Shown: positions 9,871-19,737, counted from the first letter of the stretch. The stretch is 34,226 nt of DNA from Deltaproteobacteria bacterium (GCA_021793275.1 JAJYTC010000030.1:1-34226); one strand, 5' to 3'. Numbers and translations: made by a program. Notes: generated by a model from the sequence alone, not told the origin.

Positions 9871-11013
9871 CTATCGATTTACAATGGCCCCGACCGCCGA
9901 CAGAACGGCCGAAACGTCCTCAGCCGAGTTGAAGGGGCCAAAGCTGAAACGCACCGCTCCGCGCGGGCTCGTACCGATGTCTTCATGCACCAGGGGCGCG
10001 CAGTGAAGGCCGCTCCTGGTTGCTATATCAAAATCGCCGTCCAGGATAGCAGCAAAATCACCGGGGTCCAATCCTTCGACGTTGCAGGTGATCACGCCGG
10101 TATGGTTGTCCAGGTTTTCGGCGCAGTACATCTTCACTCCCGTAAGGGAGGCAAGTCCGTCCCTTAGCGCCCGCACAAGCGACATCTCGCGCTCGTGTAT
10201 GTTGCGGACTCCCTGCCGTTCGACGTATCGCATCCCCGCCGAAAGGCCGATTATCCCAAGGATATTGGGCGTGCCCGGTTCGAGACGGTACGGATATTCC
10301 AGAGGCTGGCTGGTGCTCAGGGAATCGGCGCCGGAGCCGCCGAATCTCACCGGACGAACGTCAACCCCATCCCTTAGCACAAGGCCTCCGATGCCCGTGG
10401 GACCCAGAAGCGATTTATGGCCGGTAAACGCCACCGCCTGAACGTTCATCGCCTGCATGTCGATCGGAACCACTCCCGCGCTCTGCGACACATCCAGCAC
10501 GAGCGGGACCCCTTTGTCCCTGCAAATCCGGCCTACCTCGGCCACCGGTTGAATCGTCCCCAGCACGTTGGAGACATGGTTCAAAATGACGAATTTGGTC
10601 GAAGAACGGATACGATCGGCTACGTCCTGCGGGTCTATGAAACCCTTCGAGTCGAACCGAACCAGGTCGAACTCGATTACGCCCTGCTCTCGCAAATGAT
10701 AAAGAGGCCTCAGGACCGAATTGTGCTCGAGCCGGGTGCTCACCACGTGGCTCCCGGGTTCTGCCAGCCCCTGTATGATGGTGTTAAGGGCGTCCGTCGA
10801 GTTGTATGCGAACACGACCCTGTCGGGGTCTTCGCTCCCGAAAAAATTGCCGACCTGGCTGCGAACCCCGTGCAGGTATTGCTCGCACTGCACTGCCAGA
10901 TCATGACTCGCGCGGCCGGGCGAAACGCCCATTCGCGAGTAAGTGCCGAACATCTCTTCGAGAACCTCCGGCAATTTTGGAAACGATGTAGCTGCATTAT
11001 CAAGGTAAATCAC
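9871..11013 (-). CDS. Cysteine desulfurase family class V aminotransferase
   Basis: IYLDNAATSFPKLPEV; AFTGHKSLLGPTGIGGLVL (PLP Lys); ATRSGLHCAPLVHEDIGT (catalytic Cys loop); probable GTG start at 11013. Confidence 0.9.
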   Translation of the reverse strand: MIYLDNAATSFPKLPEVLEEMFGTYSRMGVSPGRASHDLAVQCEQYLHGVRSQVGNFFGSEDPDRVVFAYNSTDALNTIIQGLAEPGSHVVSTRLEHNSVLRPLYHLREQGVIEFDLVRFDSKGFIDPQDVADRIRSSTKFVILNHVSNVLGTIQPVAEVGRICRDKGVPLVLDVSQSAGVVPIDMQAMNVQAVAFTGHKSLLGPTGIGGLVLRDGVDVRPVRFGGSGADSLSTSQPLEYPYRLEPGTPNILGIIGLSAGMRYVERQGVRNIHEREMSLVRALRDGLASLTGVKMYCAENLDNHTGVITCNVEGLDPGDFAAILDGDFDIATRSGLHCAPLVHEDIGTSPRGAVRFSFGPFNSAEDVSAVLSAVGAIVNR

Positions 11014-11081
11014 TGATAAAATCCGTGAATAATGAGTACGGTCTAGCAGGACACCGGCGCCGCCGGTGGCAACCTGACTGA

Positions 11082-11414
11082 TTAACAGTTCCTGGGATGG
11101 GGAAGCCCGGCGAGCCGCCTGGCGCCGCGCCTGATCCCTCCGGGGAAAAGGCGCTCGATCTCGAGAAGACTGAAACCTGTCTGTCTTCCGAACTCCTTGT
11201 TGAGCGGCGCCCTGCCGTTGGCCAGGTAGAAAGCGCGGAAAAACCGGATCGTTTCCCAATGGCGATCGCTGAGTTTTGCAATGCCCATCTCCGAGGCCAT
11301 TATCTCCGCGATCGCCTCAGTCCATTCTTCAGGGTTTACAAAAAATCCCTCTTCGTCGAGCAGGACCTCTACACCACCGATGACCCTCTTCATAGGATCG
11401 CGCTCAGGGGCCAT
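11082..11414 (-). CDS. DsrC/TusE-family sulfur-carrier-like protein with a single C-terminal Cys
   Basis: GVEVLLDEEGFFVNPEEWTEAIAEIMASEMGIAKLSDRHWETIRFFRAFYLANGRAPLNKEF...LFPGGIRRGARRLAGLPHPRNC. An alternative start is at 11393. Confidence 0.9.
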   Translation of the reverse strand: MAPERDPMKRVIGGVEVLLDEEGFFVNPEEWTEAIAEIMASEMGIAKLSDRHWETIRFFRAFYLANGRAPLNKEFGRQTGFSLLEIERLFPGGIRRGARRLAGLPHPRNC

Positions 11415-11480
11415 TCACTTTTACCTTTTGCCTCCCGCGTTTCGCGGGATTACTTCTGCCTTCGCTCGGTGCGGCCATCC

Positions 11481-14141
11481 TCAAATCGAAGGCTTTTCTT
11501 TGCCCATCGCCCGGAGAACTCGTTCCGGGGTCGCCGGCAGATCGCAGATCCGTTCTGCTCCCGTGGCGTTCTGGATGGCGGTAATTATGGCCGCCGAGGT
11601 CGGCAAAAGAACAAATTCGCCGACTCCGACCGCTCCAAGCGGCCCTCTTTTCCGCGGGGTCTGAAGCAGGATGATTTCCATGTCGAAAGCCGTCCGGGTG
11701 GTCGGAAACCTGCTTGTGACCCAGTCGCGCGTCTTGCCGTGGACGTAGTGCTCGCGCAGGGCCATTCCGGCGCCCATATCGAGCCCGCCCTCTATCTGCC
11801 CTTCCACTATTTTCGGATTGAGAACCGTTCCCGGATCGACCACGGCGGTCATCTTCAAGATACGAACCTCGCCGGTCTGCGTATCCACTTCGACTTCCGC
11901 CATCTGCACCCCGTGGACACGGGATTCGAAAGGCGCGCCCTGGCCTTTTTCCGGATCGAGCCCGGTGGTCTCCGCGATTTTGGTCCCCATATACTTAGTG
12001 GGCTTCCCCATGGCCGTGAGTTGATTGTAATCGTTCGCGCCCGCTTCGGCCATAGCTTTTTTAAGCATCCCGATCGCGTTTACAAGCGCGCCTCCGCTCA
12101 TGTAAGTCACCCGGCTGCCCGAGGCGGAGCTGGAATCGGGAGTGAGACCCGTATCGCGGGTGACAAGCCTGATCTTCGCTGCCGGGATCCCGGTAAGGTG
12201 TGATGCAATCTGGGTCAACATGGCGTCATTGCCCTCGCCGGGGTCGGAAACCGAGCCGTAAACCGTAAGACCCCCATCAGGCATGAGTTCGACCGCGACC
12301 TGGGAGCGGTCCGGACCTCCCTTGCCTACCCCGAAGCTTCCGCCCGCAAGCCCTACCCCCCGCTGGAACCGGCCGTTGCCTGCCGAGGCGCAATCTTTTC
12401 CGGCCCTTTCATAATGTTTCCGGATCGCTTCGAGACATCCGCGATAAGGCCATTCATCGACAACCTGTCCCGTTGAAATCGACCGGCCCGGCTCTAACGA
12501 ATTCATGATGCGAAATTCCAGCGGGTCGACTCCAAGCCGGGCAGCCAGCATCTCCATGGCGGATTCGAGGGCGAAATTGACCTGCGGCGGCCCTGCCCCC
12601 CTGGCTGCGCCTCCGGGCGGATTGTTCGTGTAGACGAGCCTTGCACTGGCCGCGACATTGGGAATGTCATAGGAGCCGCTCAGCATGTAGAGCGCTCGAT
12701 TGACGATGGACTTTCCAACCGAAATGTAGGCGCCGTTGTCAACGGTAAAATCGATCTCATATCCGGTGAGCTTGCCGGCAGCATCGGCGCCGAGCCGCAC
12801 CTTCATGTCGAAGGGATGACGTTTCGTGGTTATCCACATGGATTCCGTGAGGCTGCAGACGTAACGCACGGGACGCTTCACATGCAGGGCGGCGGCGCCC
12901 GCCAGTCCCTCCGCCGTGATGTCCGCCTTTATGCCGAACTGGCCGCCGCTAAAGGCCTGGTAATATCGCATATCCTCCCAGCCAAGCGCATCCTGGAGGG
13001 TTTGCAGATGCGCGTGAATATTGATGCTCCGCCCGACAACCACAAGTTGCGGCCCATCGGGATCGTCTTCGAAATACGCCAGCGAGGCTTCGGGTTCGAG
13101 CGGCGACTGGTGAATACACTGGGTTGAAAAACTCTTTTCCACTACCACATGAGAATTTGCGAGGGCCGACTTTGCGTCCCCCTTGATCTGAGGATGAGAA
13201 AAACAAAGGTTTGGAATTTTTTCATGGATCCGGCAGCAGCCTTCCGTCAATGCCTCTTCGGGCGAATAGATCACCGGGAGGCCTTCATACTCGACCTTGA
13301 CCGCCTCCGCACCCGCCAGAGCGCTTTCCCTGGTCTCGGCTATCACCGCGGCCACGGCGTCTCCCATCATGTGCACCTTTTCATCGCAGATAACCGGCTG
13401 ATCCGCCTTGATCCGGTTCGTGCCCTTTATGTCTTTTGCCGTCATGACGGCAACGACGCCCGGAACTTTTTCAGCAATCGAAACATCTATCGATTTTATA
13501 AGAGCGTGAGACAGGGGGGAGCGCACCGCCGCGAGTTCCAAAACGCCTTCTTTCCGGATGTCCGCCGTGAAAAGGGCCTTGCCCGTCGCAAGGAGCAACG
13601 CGTTCGGTCGGACGTGAGACACCCCCACGGCGCCCGCGCCCGCTTCCGGACGCACGTCGCCGGGGCTTAGCTCACCACGCAAAAACCTTCCCGCAAGCTT
13701 TACGGCCTCAATTATTTTCTTATATCCCGTGCAGCGGCACAGATTGTGCGAAAAGGCCTTCTTGATCATATCGGTATCGGGGTCGGGGTCCTGGTCCAGG
13801 AGAGCCTTGGCTGCCATGATCATCCCGGGGGTGCAAAAACCGCATTGAACCGCACCGCTTATGGCAAACGCCTCCTGAATCAGATGGGGATTCTCGGGCG
13901 TGCCCAGTCCCTCGATGGTTATCACATCGGCGCCCTCCAGGCCGGCAACCGGCGTCAGGCAGGAAAGGACCGCCTTCTTGTTGACCAGAACAGTGCAGGC
14001 GCCGCACTGTCCCTTGCGGTCGCATGATTGCTTGGTTCCTGTCAAGTTCTTGGTTTCTCGCAAGAAATCGATCAGGGCCAGCTTATCTTCAACGACACAG
14101 GTCTGCCGAATCCCGTTCAGAGTGAATTTTACCTCTTTCAT
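11481..14141 (-). CDS. Xanthine dehydrogenase/aldehyde oxidoreductase-family molybdenum hydroxylase with fused [2Fe-2S] and molybdopterin domains
   Basis: CDRKGQCGACTVL, CGFCTPGMIMAAKALL and NLCRCTGYKKI cluster motifs, a large Mo-binding domain, and C-terminal GVGEFVLLPTSAAI containing the expected catalytic Glu. No FAD domain. Confidence 0.9.
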   Translation of the reverse strand: MKEVKFTLNGIRQTCVVEDKLALIDFLRETKNLTGTKQSCDRKGQCGACTVLVNKKAVLSCLTPVAGLEGADVITIEGLGTPENPHLIQEAFAISGAVQCGFCTPGMIMAAKALLDQDPDPDTDMIKKAFSHNLCRCTGYKKIIEAVKLAGRFLRGELSPGDVRPEAGAGAVGVSHVRPNALLLATGKALFTADIRKEGVLELAAVRSPLSHALIKSIDVSIAEKVPGVVAVMTAKDIKGTNRIKADQPVICDEKVHMMGDAVAAVIAETRESALAGAEAVKVEYEGLPVIYSPEEALTEGCCRIHEKIPNLCFSHPQIKGDAKSALANSHVVVEKSFSTQCIHQSPLEPEASLAYFEDDPDGPQLVVVGRSINIHAHLQTLQDALGWEDMRYYQAFSGGQFGIKADITAEGLAGAAALHVKRPVRYVCSLTESMWITTKRHPFDMKVRLGADAAGKLTGYEIDFTVDNGAYISVGKSIVNRALYMLSGSYDIPNVAASARLVYTNNPPGGAARGAGPPQVNFALESAMEMLAARLGVDPLEFRIMNSLEPGRSISTGQVVDEWPYRGCLEAIRKHYERAGKDCASAGNGRFQRGVGLAGGSFGVGKGGPDRSQVAVELMPDGGLTVYGSVSDPGEGNDAMLTQIASHLTGIPAAKIRLVTRDTGLTPDSSSASGSRVTYMSGGALVNAIGMLKKAMAEAGANDYNQLTAMGKPTKYMGTKIAETTGLDPEKGQGAPFESRVHGVQMAEVEVDTQTGEVRILKMTAVVDPGTVLNPKIVEGQIEGGLDMGAGMALREHYVHGKTRDWVTSRFPTTRTAFDMEIILLQTPRKRGPLGAVGVGEFVLLPTSAAIITAIQNATGAERICDLPATPERVLRAMGKEKPSI

Positions 14142-14280
14142 ACCCTCCCCCGCATAATAGCAAATGGTGACTAGTGAACAGTAAGCAGTGAGTTAATCAC
14201 TAACCACCGGAGATCGGAGACTGGAACAACACCCTCCGATCTTCCGACCTCCGACCTCCGATGTCTTAAACCTTGCCGGT

Positions 14281-15924
14281 TTAAACCGATGCAGGTTTCC
14301 ACAGTTTGAAATCATCCGCTATGGCTTTGTAACAGTTGTAGCTCGACCCGCGCCCTATGCCCGGACCGCCGTAGGTACCCGATGAACACTGGTAGAGGTT
14401 CTTTATGGGGGTCCTGTGACCTCCGGGCGTACCCCGGAAACGGCCGTTCTGAATGCCCGAGCAGTTGCCTTCGCACCAGCCGCCTTCCTTCATATCCAGG
14501 TGAGTGTCCTGAATGTCGGTCGGGTTTGTGATGCGATGAACGATAAGATTGTCTCTGGTCATGTTGGGCGCATACTCGGCCCAGGTTTCAAAAAGAACGT
14601 CCACGAACTGCTCGGTCAACTGCTTCCATTCCTTCCTGGAAAATATTCGCGCCGGGCAGGTGAACTCCTCGACGTGGAGCGAATGCTTGCCCGCGGGCAC
14701 CCTGCTCGGGTCCCAGATGCTGTCGGGCGCAGTGAGTATGAACATCTTAGAAGGCATACCCGCAAGAAAGATCTCGTGCATGTACTTGTCTTCCATGAAC
14801 GCAAGGTCCTTGGGAGCGAAGTAGGTTCGAGGCGTGCAGTTGACGTCCGGGTTCGATTTGGCCGCCTTGTAGTTGGGAAGTTCATGGACCCCCACCGTTC
14901 CCCAGAAAAGCTCGCCCCGGTCGAACTGGTAGGTTCGGGCCATGCGCTTCATCTGGTCGCTTATCCTGTCCTCACCTATCAACCGCAGGAAGAGCTGAGG
15001 GGATGCGTTGTCGGAAACCACCAGTTGCTTCGCGGTAATCTCGGTGCCGTCCATGAGCTTTATCCCGCTGGCCCTGCCGTTCTCCATGAGCACCCTTTGC
15101 ACTTCCGAATTCAATTGGGAATCGACGCCCAGTTTTTTCCCGGCCGAAACCAGCGCAGCCGTGATGGAACCCGTGCCGCCCTTCACGATAGCCGCCGTTT
15201 CCCAGCCCAGGGTCAGGTGAATGGTTGCGATGATGATGTTAAGACCCGGCACATCGTCGGGGAAAACCCCCCATGAGGTGAGAAATCCCCTGAGAGTTAT
15301 GATCCTCAGCTCATCGCTTTCGAAAAAGTAGCGTGCCACATGCTTGGCGGTCATGTACTGCATCGAGATGTCGAGGCCGCTCGCAGGATCGAGGCAAAGC
15401 TCTTCCAGGGCGTCGGGCACTCCCCAGGGGCTGGGAGGCGAATAGCGGTGCTTGTGAAACGCAGGGCGCCATTTGGTCCTGTACTTTTCGGTCAGGTCCA
15501 GATAGGTTTCGGCGTCCACCTTGGAAAAGCGCGAGATCTGCTCGTAGGTCTTTTTGACGTTTTCTTCGTTGAACCGGGTTTCACCGGTCATCGGATCGAC
15601 CACCGTGAACGCCGCGTAAGCGACATAGCTGGTCTCGTCATCGAATACGATGGCTTCATTGGTGTCCGGGAAGGTGTACTCCAGGCCTTCTTCGCGAAGA
15701 TTGAATTCCTTGTAGGCCGGGTGACCATAGTAGCGCGTAAAATGGGCGCAGAAATTTCCCCGGAACCCGGGCGAGGGAAGATCCTCCGTGACCGCTCCCC
15801 CTCCGAGATGATCGAGCCGCTCGAAAACACCGACCTTCAGACCGGCCTTGGCGAGATAAGGAGCAATGGTCGTACCGTGGTGACCGCCCCCGATAATTAC
15901 CGCATCATAAGCTTTGTCCGACAT
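14281..15924 (-). CDS. Phytoene-desaturase-like FAD-dependent oxidoreductase
   Basis: YDAVIIGGGHHGTTIAPYLAKAGLKVGVFERLDHLGGGA Rossmann motif. C-terminal YQCSSGTYGGPGIGRGSSYNCYKAIADD. Confidence 0.85.
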   Translation of the reverse strand: MSDKAYDAVIIGGGHHGTTIAPYLAKAGLKVGVFERLDHLGGGAVTEDLPSPGFRGNFCAHFTRYYGHPAYKEFNLREEGLEYTFPDTNEAIVFDDETSYVAYAAFTVVDPMTGETRFNEENVKKTYEQISRFSKVDAETYLDLTEKYRTKWRPAFHKHRYSPPSPWGVPDALEELCLDPASGLDISMQYMTAKHVARYFFESDELRIITLRGFLTSWGVFPDDVPGLNIIIATIHLTLGWETAAIVKGGTGSITAALVSAGKKLGVDSQLNSEVQRVLMENGRASGIKLMDGTEITAKQLVVSDNASPQLFLRLIGEDRISDQMKRMARTYQFDRGELFWGTVGVHELPNYKAAKSNPDVNCTPRTYFAPKDLAFMEDKYMHEIFLAGMPSKMFILTAPDSIWDPSRVPAGKHSLHVEEFTCPARIFSRKEWKQLTEQFVDVLFETWAEYAPNMTRDNLIVHRITNPTDIQDTHLDMKEGGWCEGNCSGIQNGRFRGTPGGHRTPIKNLYQCSSGTYGGPGIGRGSSYNCYKAIADDFKLWKPASV

Positions 15925-15951
15925 TTCATACCCTCCTTTGGGTTCGTAAAA

Positions 15952-16743
15952 TTACCTGAGTTCGGCCAGCACCGCGGCCAGCCTTTCAGCCTGTTCCTCC
16001 GCCGAGCCTTCTATAAGCGTGCATTCCCGCCCCATATCGGCAGGCGGCGCCAGTTCCGTCAGTTGAAGCTTCCTTAACCGCTCGACATCGCAGCCGAGAT
16101 CCTTACTGTTCCATTTCGGGATGGTCATCGGACGCCTCAGAAGCCCCAGCATCTTGCTGCGGGCCACATACCGCAACTCGCCAACCTCGTTGCTTACCGT
16201 CACAAGGGCGGGAAGCGCAGCTTCGACCACCTCGTAGCCAACCGGCACGGTCTTTTCCACCAGCAGTTTTCCGTCGTCTATCTTTATCGACCGCGCAAGG
16301 CTTACGCAGGCGACATCGAGCATCTCTCCCAGGATCAGGCCCACCTGCCCCGAGTCCCAGTCGCCGGCCTGCCTGCCGGTCAAAACGAGGTCCCAGTCAC
16401 CGATCTTTTTGATCGCGCAGGAAAGAACATGCGCCGTGGAAAAGCTATCCAGCCCTTCGAACAACGGGTCTTCCAAGAGCACCAGGGAGTCGGCGCCCGC
16501 CGCGATCGTCTTCCTCAGCACCGTATCTGAAACCTTCCGGCCCATGCTGAGAACCGTTATCTTTCCCCCCAGCTCTTCCTTTATCCTGATCGCGGCCTCC
16601 AGAGCGTTTTCATCATAGGGGCTGATGACGTCCGGAGCGTCCACACTCACCTGCTTTTTCTCCACGTTCACGGTAACGTCGGAAAACGGCGCTTCCGGAT
16701 CGGGTATCTGCTTTGCGCAGACAATGATTTGCGGCTCTTTCAT
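15952..16743 (-). CDS. etfB: Electron transfer flavoprotein beta subunit
   Basis: IVCAKQIPDPEAPF...ISPYDENALEAAIRIKEELGGKITVLSMG...DLVLTGRQAGDWDSGQVG. Confidence 0.92.
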   Translation of the reverse strand: MKEPQIIVCAKQIPDPEAPFSDVTVNVEKKQVSVDAPDVISPYDENALEAAIRIKEELGGKITVLSMGRKVSDTVLRKTIAAGADSLVLLEDPLFEGLDSFSTAHVLSCAIKKIGDWDLVLTGRQAGDWDSGQVGLILGEMLDVACVSLARSIKIDDGKLLVEKTVPVGYEVVEAALPALVTVSNEVGELRYVARSKMLGLLRRPMTIPKWNSKDLGCDVERLRKLQLTELAPPADMGRECTLIEGSAEEQAERLAAVLAELR

Positions 16744-17729
16744 TATCGTTCCTCCAGTTTCTTCACCAGGGCGGGGACTATGTCCCTGTAGTCGCCAACA
16801 ACTCCGTAGTCGGCCACCTTGAACATGTTGCAGCCGGGATCGGTATTTATGGCCACAATCTTTTTGGACCGGATCATCCCCACCAGATGCTGGATCGCTC
16901 CCGATATCCCTACCGCTATGTAGGCATCAGGGGAGATGATCGTTCCGGTAAGCCCCACCTGGCGGTCCGAAGACATCCAGCACTTGTCGACTACCGGACG
17001 GCTGCACCCGACCATCACGTTGCCGTGCGACCCGCTCAGCGCGGCCGCAAGCGCCTCGAGCATTTCGAAATCCTCTTTGGCCTCTATCCCTCTTCCTCCG
17101 GATATGACCACATTGGCCTTGTCCAGCTCGACCACTTCCTGCTCGACCGTCTGTATGGTTTTCACCCTGATCGAGGATTCCGCGATGCCAGGCGCCATAT
17201 CGACAATCGCGCTTCGAGTCTGCGCCTCATCTATCGGCTCGAAGGCGTTCTTTCGAACCGTCACCATCTGCGGAACGCCCTCACACTTGACCGTAGCGAT
17301 GGCGTTACCCCCGTAGATCGGCTTTGTCCTCACAAGCAGGCCGTCTTCAGGATCCACTCTCAAGTTCAGGCAGTCGGTGGTAAGGCCGGTATTCAACCTG
17401 CACGCGAGCCTCGGCCCCACTTCCTTTCCCACAAACGAGTGGCTCATGAGAAATATCCCCGGTTTCACCTGCCCGCACAGCCATTCCAGTCCGCCCACCC
17501 AGGCATCGGCATTGAAGCCCTCGAGCAGGGGATGTTCGAGCCTGTAGACCTTGTCCAGCCCGAAAGAGGCGGCCGACTCGGCCAACTGCGCCGTCTGACT
17601 CCCAACCACCACGGCGTTGGCCTCAACGCCCAGTTGGCTGCCAAGCCCTTTTGCACCCCGCATCAGCTCCAGGGTCTTTTTGTCCAATATTCCATCTTTG
17701 GCCTCAACCAACAGCAGTATCTCGCTCAT
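16743..17729 (-). CDS. etfA: Electron transfer flavoprotein alpha subunit
   Basis: VVISGGRGIEAKEDFEMLEALAAALSG, ISPDAYIAVGISGAIQHLVGMIRSKKIVAINTDPGCNMFKVADYGVVGD. GGAGG lies before the start at 17729. Confidence 0.92.
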   Translation of the reverse strand: MSEILLLVEAKDGILDKKTLELMRGAKGLGSQLGVEANAVVVGSQTAQLAESAASFGLDKVYRLEHPLLEGFNADAWVGGLEWLCGQVKPGIFLMSHSFVGKEVGPRLACRLNTGLTTDCLNLRVDPEDGLLVRTKPIYGGNAIATVKCEGVPQMVTVRKNAFEPIDEAQTRSAIVDMAPGIAESSIRVKTIQTVEQEVVELDKANVVISGGRGIEAKEDFEMLEALAAALSGSHGNVMVGCSRPVVDKCWMSSDRQVGLTGTIISPDAYIAVGISGAIQHLVGMIRSKKIVAINTDPGCNMFKVADYGVVGDYRDIVPALVKKLEER

Positions 17730-17751
17730 CTCAGCCAGTCCTCCTTGTTGT

Positions 17752-19737
17752 TTATTGTCCATCGGAAACCGATTGGAGAAGCAACTCGTTTAGGTCCATT
17801 ACCTTCAATTCGTTTTCAAATCCCACGGTCTTCAAAGCATCCTCGAGCATGATCAGGCAGAGGGGACAGGCGGTGACCAGAACCCTGGCGCCCGTCCGGT
17901 GCGCCTCCCTGATCCTGATTTCGCTCATTCTGGCCTCGCCCCGAATCTCCTGCCCCTGCCACATCCTTCCCCCTCCTCCGCCGCAGCAGAGGCTGTCCGG
18001 ACCATGGTGGGCCATCTCGACGAGTTTTATTCCGGGAATCGAGCGGATGACCTGCCTCGGATCATCGAAAATGCGGTTGTGCCGGCCAAGGTAACAGGGA
18101 TCGTGATAGGTCACCGTGAAGTCCAGCGCCTTTTTCGGCTCGAGCTTCCCGCCAGCGACCAGATCCTTTAAAACCGCCGAATAATGGCGCACCCTGAACA
18201 TCGAGCCGGGATATTCGTTAAGAAAGGTGTGAAAGCAGTGCGGAGAAGACGTTACGATGTCGGATACCGAAAGTTTTTCGAAAAGCTCGGAACAGCCTTC
18301 CATTTTCTCCTGAAACAGCCCCAGTTCTCCCACTACTCTCGCAATGTCTCCGCAACACGGCTCTTTGTCCCCGAGGATCGCGAAATCCATCCCCGCGAGT
18401 TTCAGAAGCTTCGAGAAGGACACGGCTATCGCCTGGGCCCTGGCGTCAAAGGAGGTGGTGCATCCGACGAAGTAGCAAAGTGGACCCCGGCTTAAAACTT
18501 GCCGGGGTGACGAACCATCGTTTTTCCCCCCGGCCTTGATAACCGGCACATCGAGCCCCTTTGCCCAGACAGTCCGGTCTCTTTTGGACGAAACCCAGGG
18601 ATTATCGTAGTTGAAGAGCCTCTCGAGGGTCTGGTTCAAAACATCCGGCACCCCCTTGCCCTCTTCGATCAGCATGGCCCGTTTTTTCCCGACGGCCCTG
18701 AACGGAGCCCCGTACACCGGGCAAACTTCCATGCACGCCCCGCAGGTTGTGCAAAACCAGGCGGCCTTATCCCCCTCGATCCCGTCCACGTTAAGCAAAA
18801 ACCGGATGTCTCCGGCCGGCGAATGCTCCTGCCACAGTAAATGTCGCGCGGTCTGCACAAAGTCGCGCGGTGAGAGAGGCTCGCCCGCTCCCGCCGACGG
18901 GCATGCCTGCACACAACGCCCGCACCGCGTGCAGGCATCGAGAAAAGCCGTCTCGGCGATCTCCCATTGAACACCCGATGCAATCGCTTCCTCGGGCTCT
19001 TCCGAAGCTTCCACCGGAGAATGGTGCAGGTAATAGGCAGCAGGCGCCCCGACCAGGTGAAAGAGCTTCGTGTAAGGAATCGCGGCGATGAATGCCAAAC
19101 AGAGCAACGCATGGCCCCACCACAGGCCCGGGTATATCGACAGGGCCGTCGCCTGCGGGATAAAACCGGCGATAAGAGGACCGAAAAACGCCCACTCGGT
19201 CCACGGAGGTCTTTGGGCCGAAAGTATCACTGCCTCCAAAAAAAAGCCCGAACACACTACCACCAGGAACCAAAGAACCACGACTCCGTCCTCGAGTCTT
19301 CGTTCGAGCCTTGGCGCCCGCTGAATATATCGGCGCACAAGCGACCAGATAATCCCGGCCAGCAGAAGCATCCCGCCGATCTCCATCGACAATCCGAAAA
19401 ATAGATACTTCTTTCCGGTAAGAAAGGGATACACATGACCATCTATAGCCAGCAATGTGGTGCCGATCAGTAAGATGATAAATCCCCAGAACGTCAGGAA
19501 ATGAGCAATACCCGCCTGGATATCGCCTTTAAACAGGCGGATGCCGAACACTATCTCGAAGATCGACTGCTTCACGGCCTGCCATGAAAAGGACGTTTTG
19601 TTTTTTGATGTGCTTTTTCGCCATACACTTATATGAATGCCGACTCCTACCGCGAATATGCATATGGCAAGAAAGGCTATTGTATAAAACAGCCAGACAT
19701 CATTTATTTTCCAAAACATGGGCCTTTCCGGAATCAT
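17752..19737 (-). CDS. Membrane-bound FeS oxidoreductase with HdrD-like CCG domains (putative Etf:quinone oxidoreductase)
   Basis: Several N-terminal transmembrane stretches; two 4Fe-4S motifs (CTRCGRCVQACP, CTTCGACMEVCP); CCG-type motifs (CCGDIARVVGE, DSLCCGGGGGRMW). Immediately upstream of etfAB. Confidence 0.88.
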   Translation of the reverse strand: MIPERPMFWKINDVWLFYTIAFLAICIFAVGVGIHISVWRKSTSKNKTSFSWQAVKQSIFEIVFGIRLFKGDIQAGIAHFLTFWGFIILLIGTTLLAIDGHVYPFLTGKKYLFFGLSMEIGGMLLLAGIIWSLVRRYIQRAPRLERRLEDGVVVLWFLVVVCSGFFLEAVILSAQRPPWTEWAFFGPLIAGFIPQATALSIYPGLWWGHALLCLAFIAAIPYTKLFHLVGAPAAYYLHHSPVEASEEPEEAIASGVQWEIAETAFLDACTRCGRCVQACPSAGAGEPLSPRDFVQTARHLLWQEHSPAGDIRFLLNVDGIEGDKAAWFCTTCGACMEVCPVYGAPFRAVGKKRAMLIEEGKGVPDVLNQTLERLFNYDNPWVSSKRDRTVWAKGLDVPVIKAGGKNDGSSPRQVLSRGPLCYFVGCTTSFDARAQAIAVSFSKLLKLAGMDFAILGDKEPCCGDIARVVGELGLFQEKMEGCSELFEKLSVSDIVTSSPHCFHTFLNEYPGSMFRVRHYSAVLKDLVAGGKLEPKKALDFTVTYHDPCYLGRHNRIFDDPRQVIRSIPGIKLVEMAHHGPDSLCCGGGGGRMWQGQEIRGEARMSEIRIREAHRTGARVLVTACPLCLIMLEDALKTVGFENELKVMDLNELLLQSVSDGQ

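Noticed and set aside
11097-12203. 368-aa plus-strand ORF
   Set aside because: Shadow of the XDH-family and DsrC genes on the opposite strand; composition is typical of antisense translation in high-GC coding DNA.
14222-14262. Repeated ccgacct/ctccgat units
   Set aside because: Short low-complexity intergenic repeats; no regular spacer structure, so not a CRISPR array.
14266-14284. TTAAACC-ttgcc-GGTTTAA hairpin
   Set aside because: AT-rich 7-bp stem overlapping the FAD-oxidoreductase stop with no U-tract; too weak to call a terminator.
16887-17852. 321-aa plus-strand ORF
   Set aside because: Antisense of etfA; His/Arg/Leu-rich without motifs.
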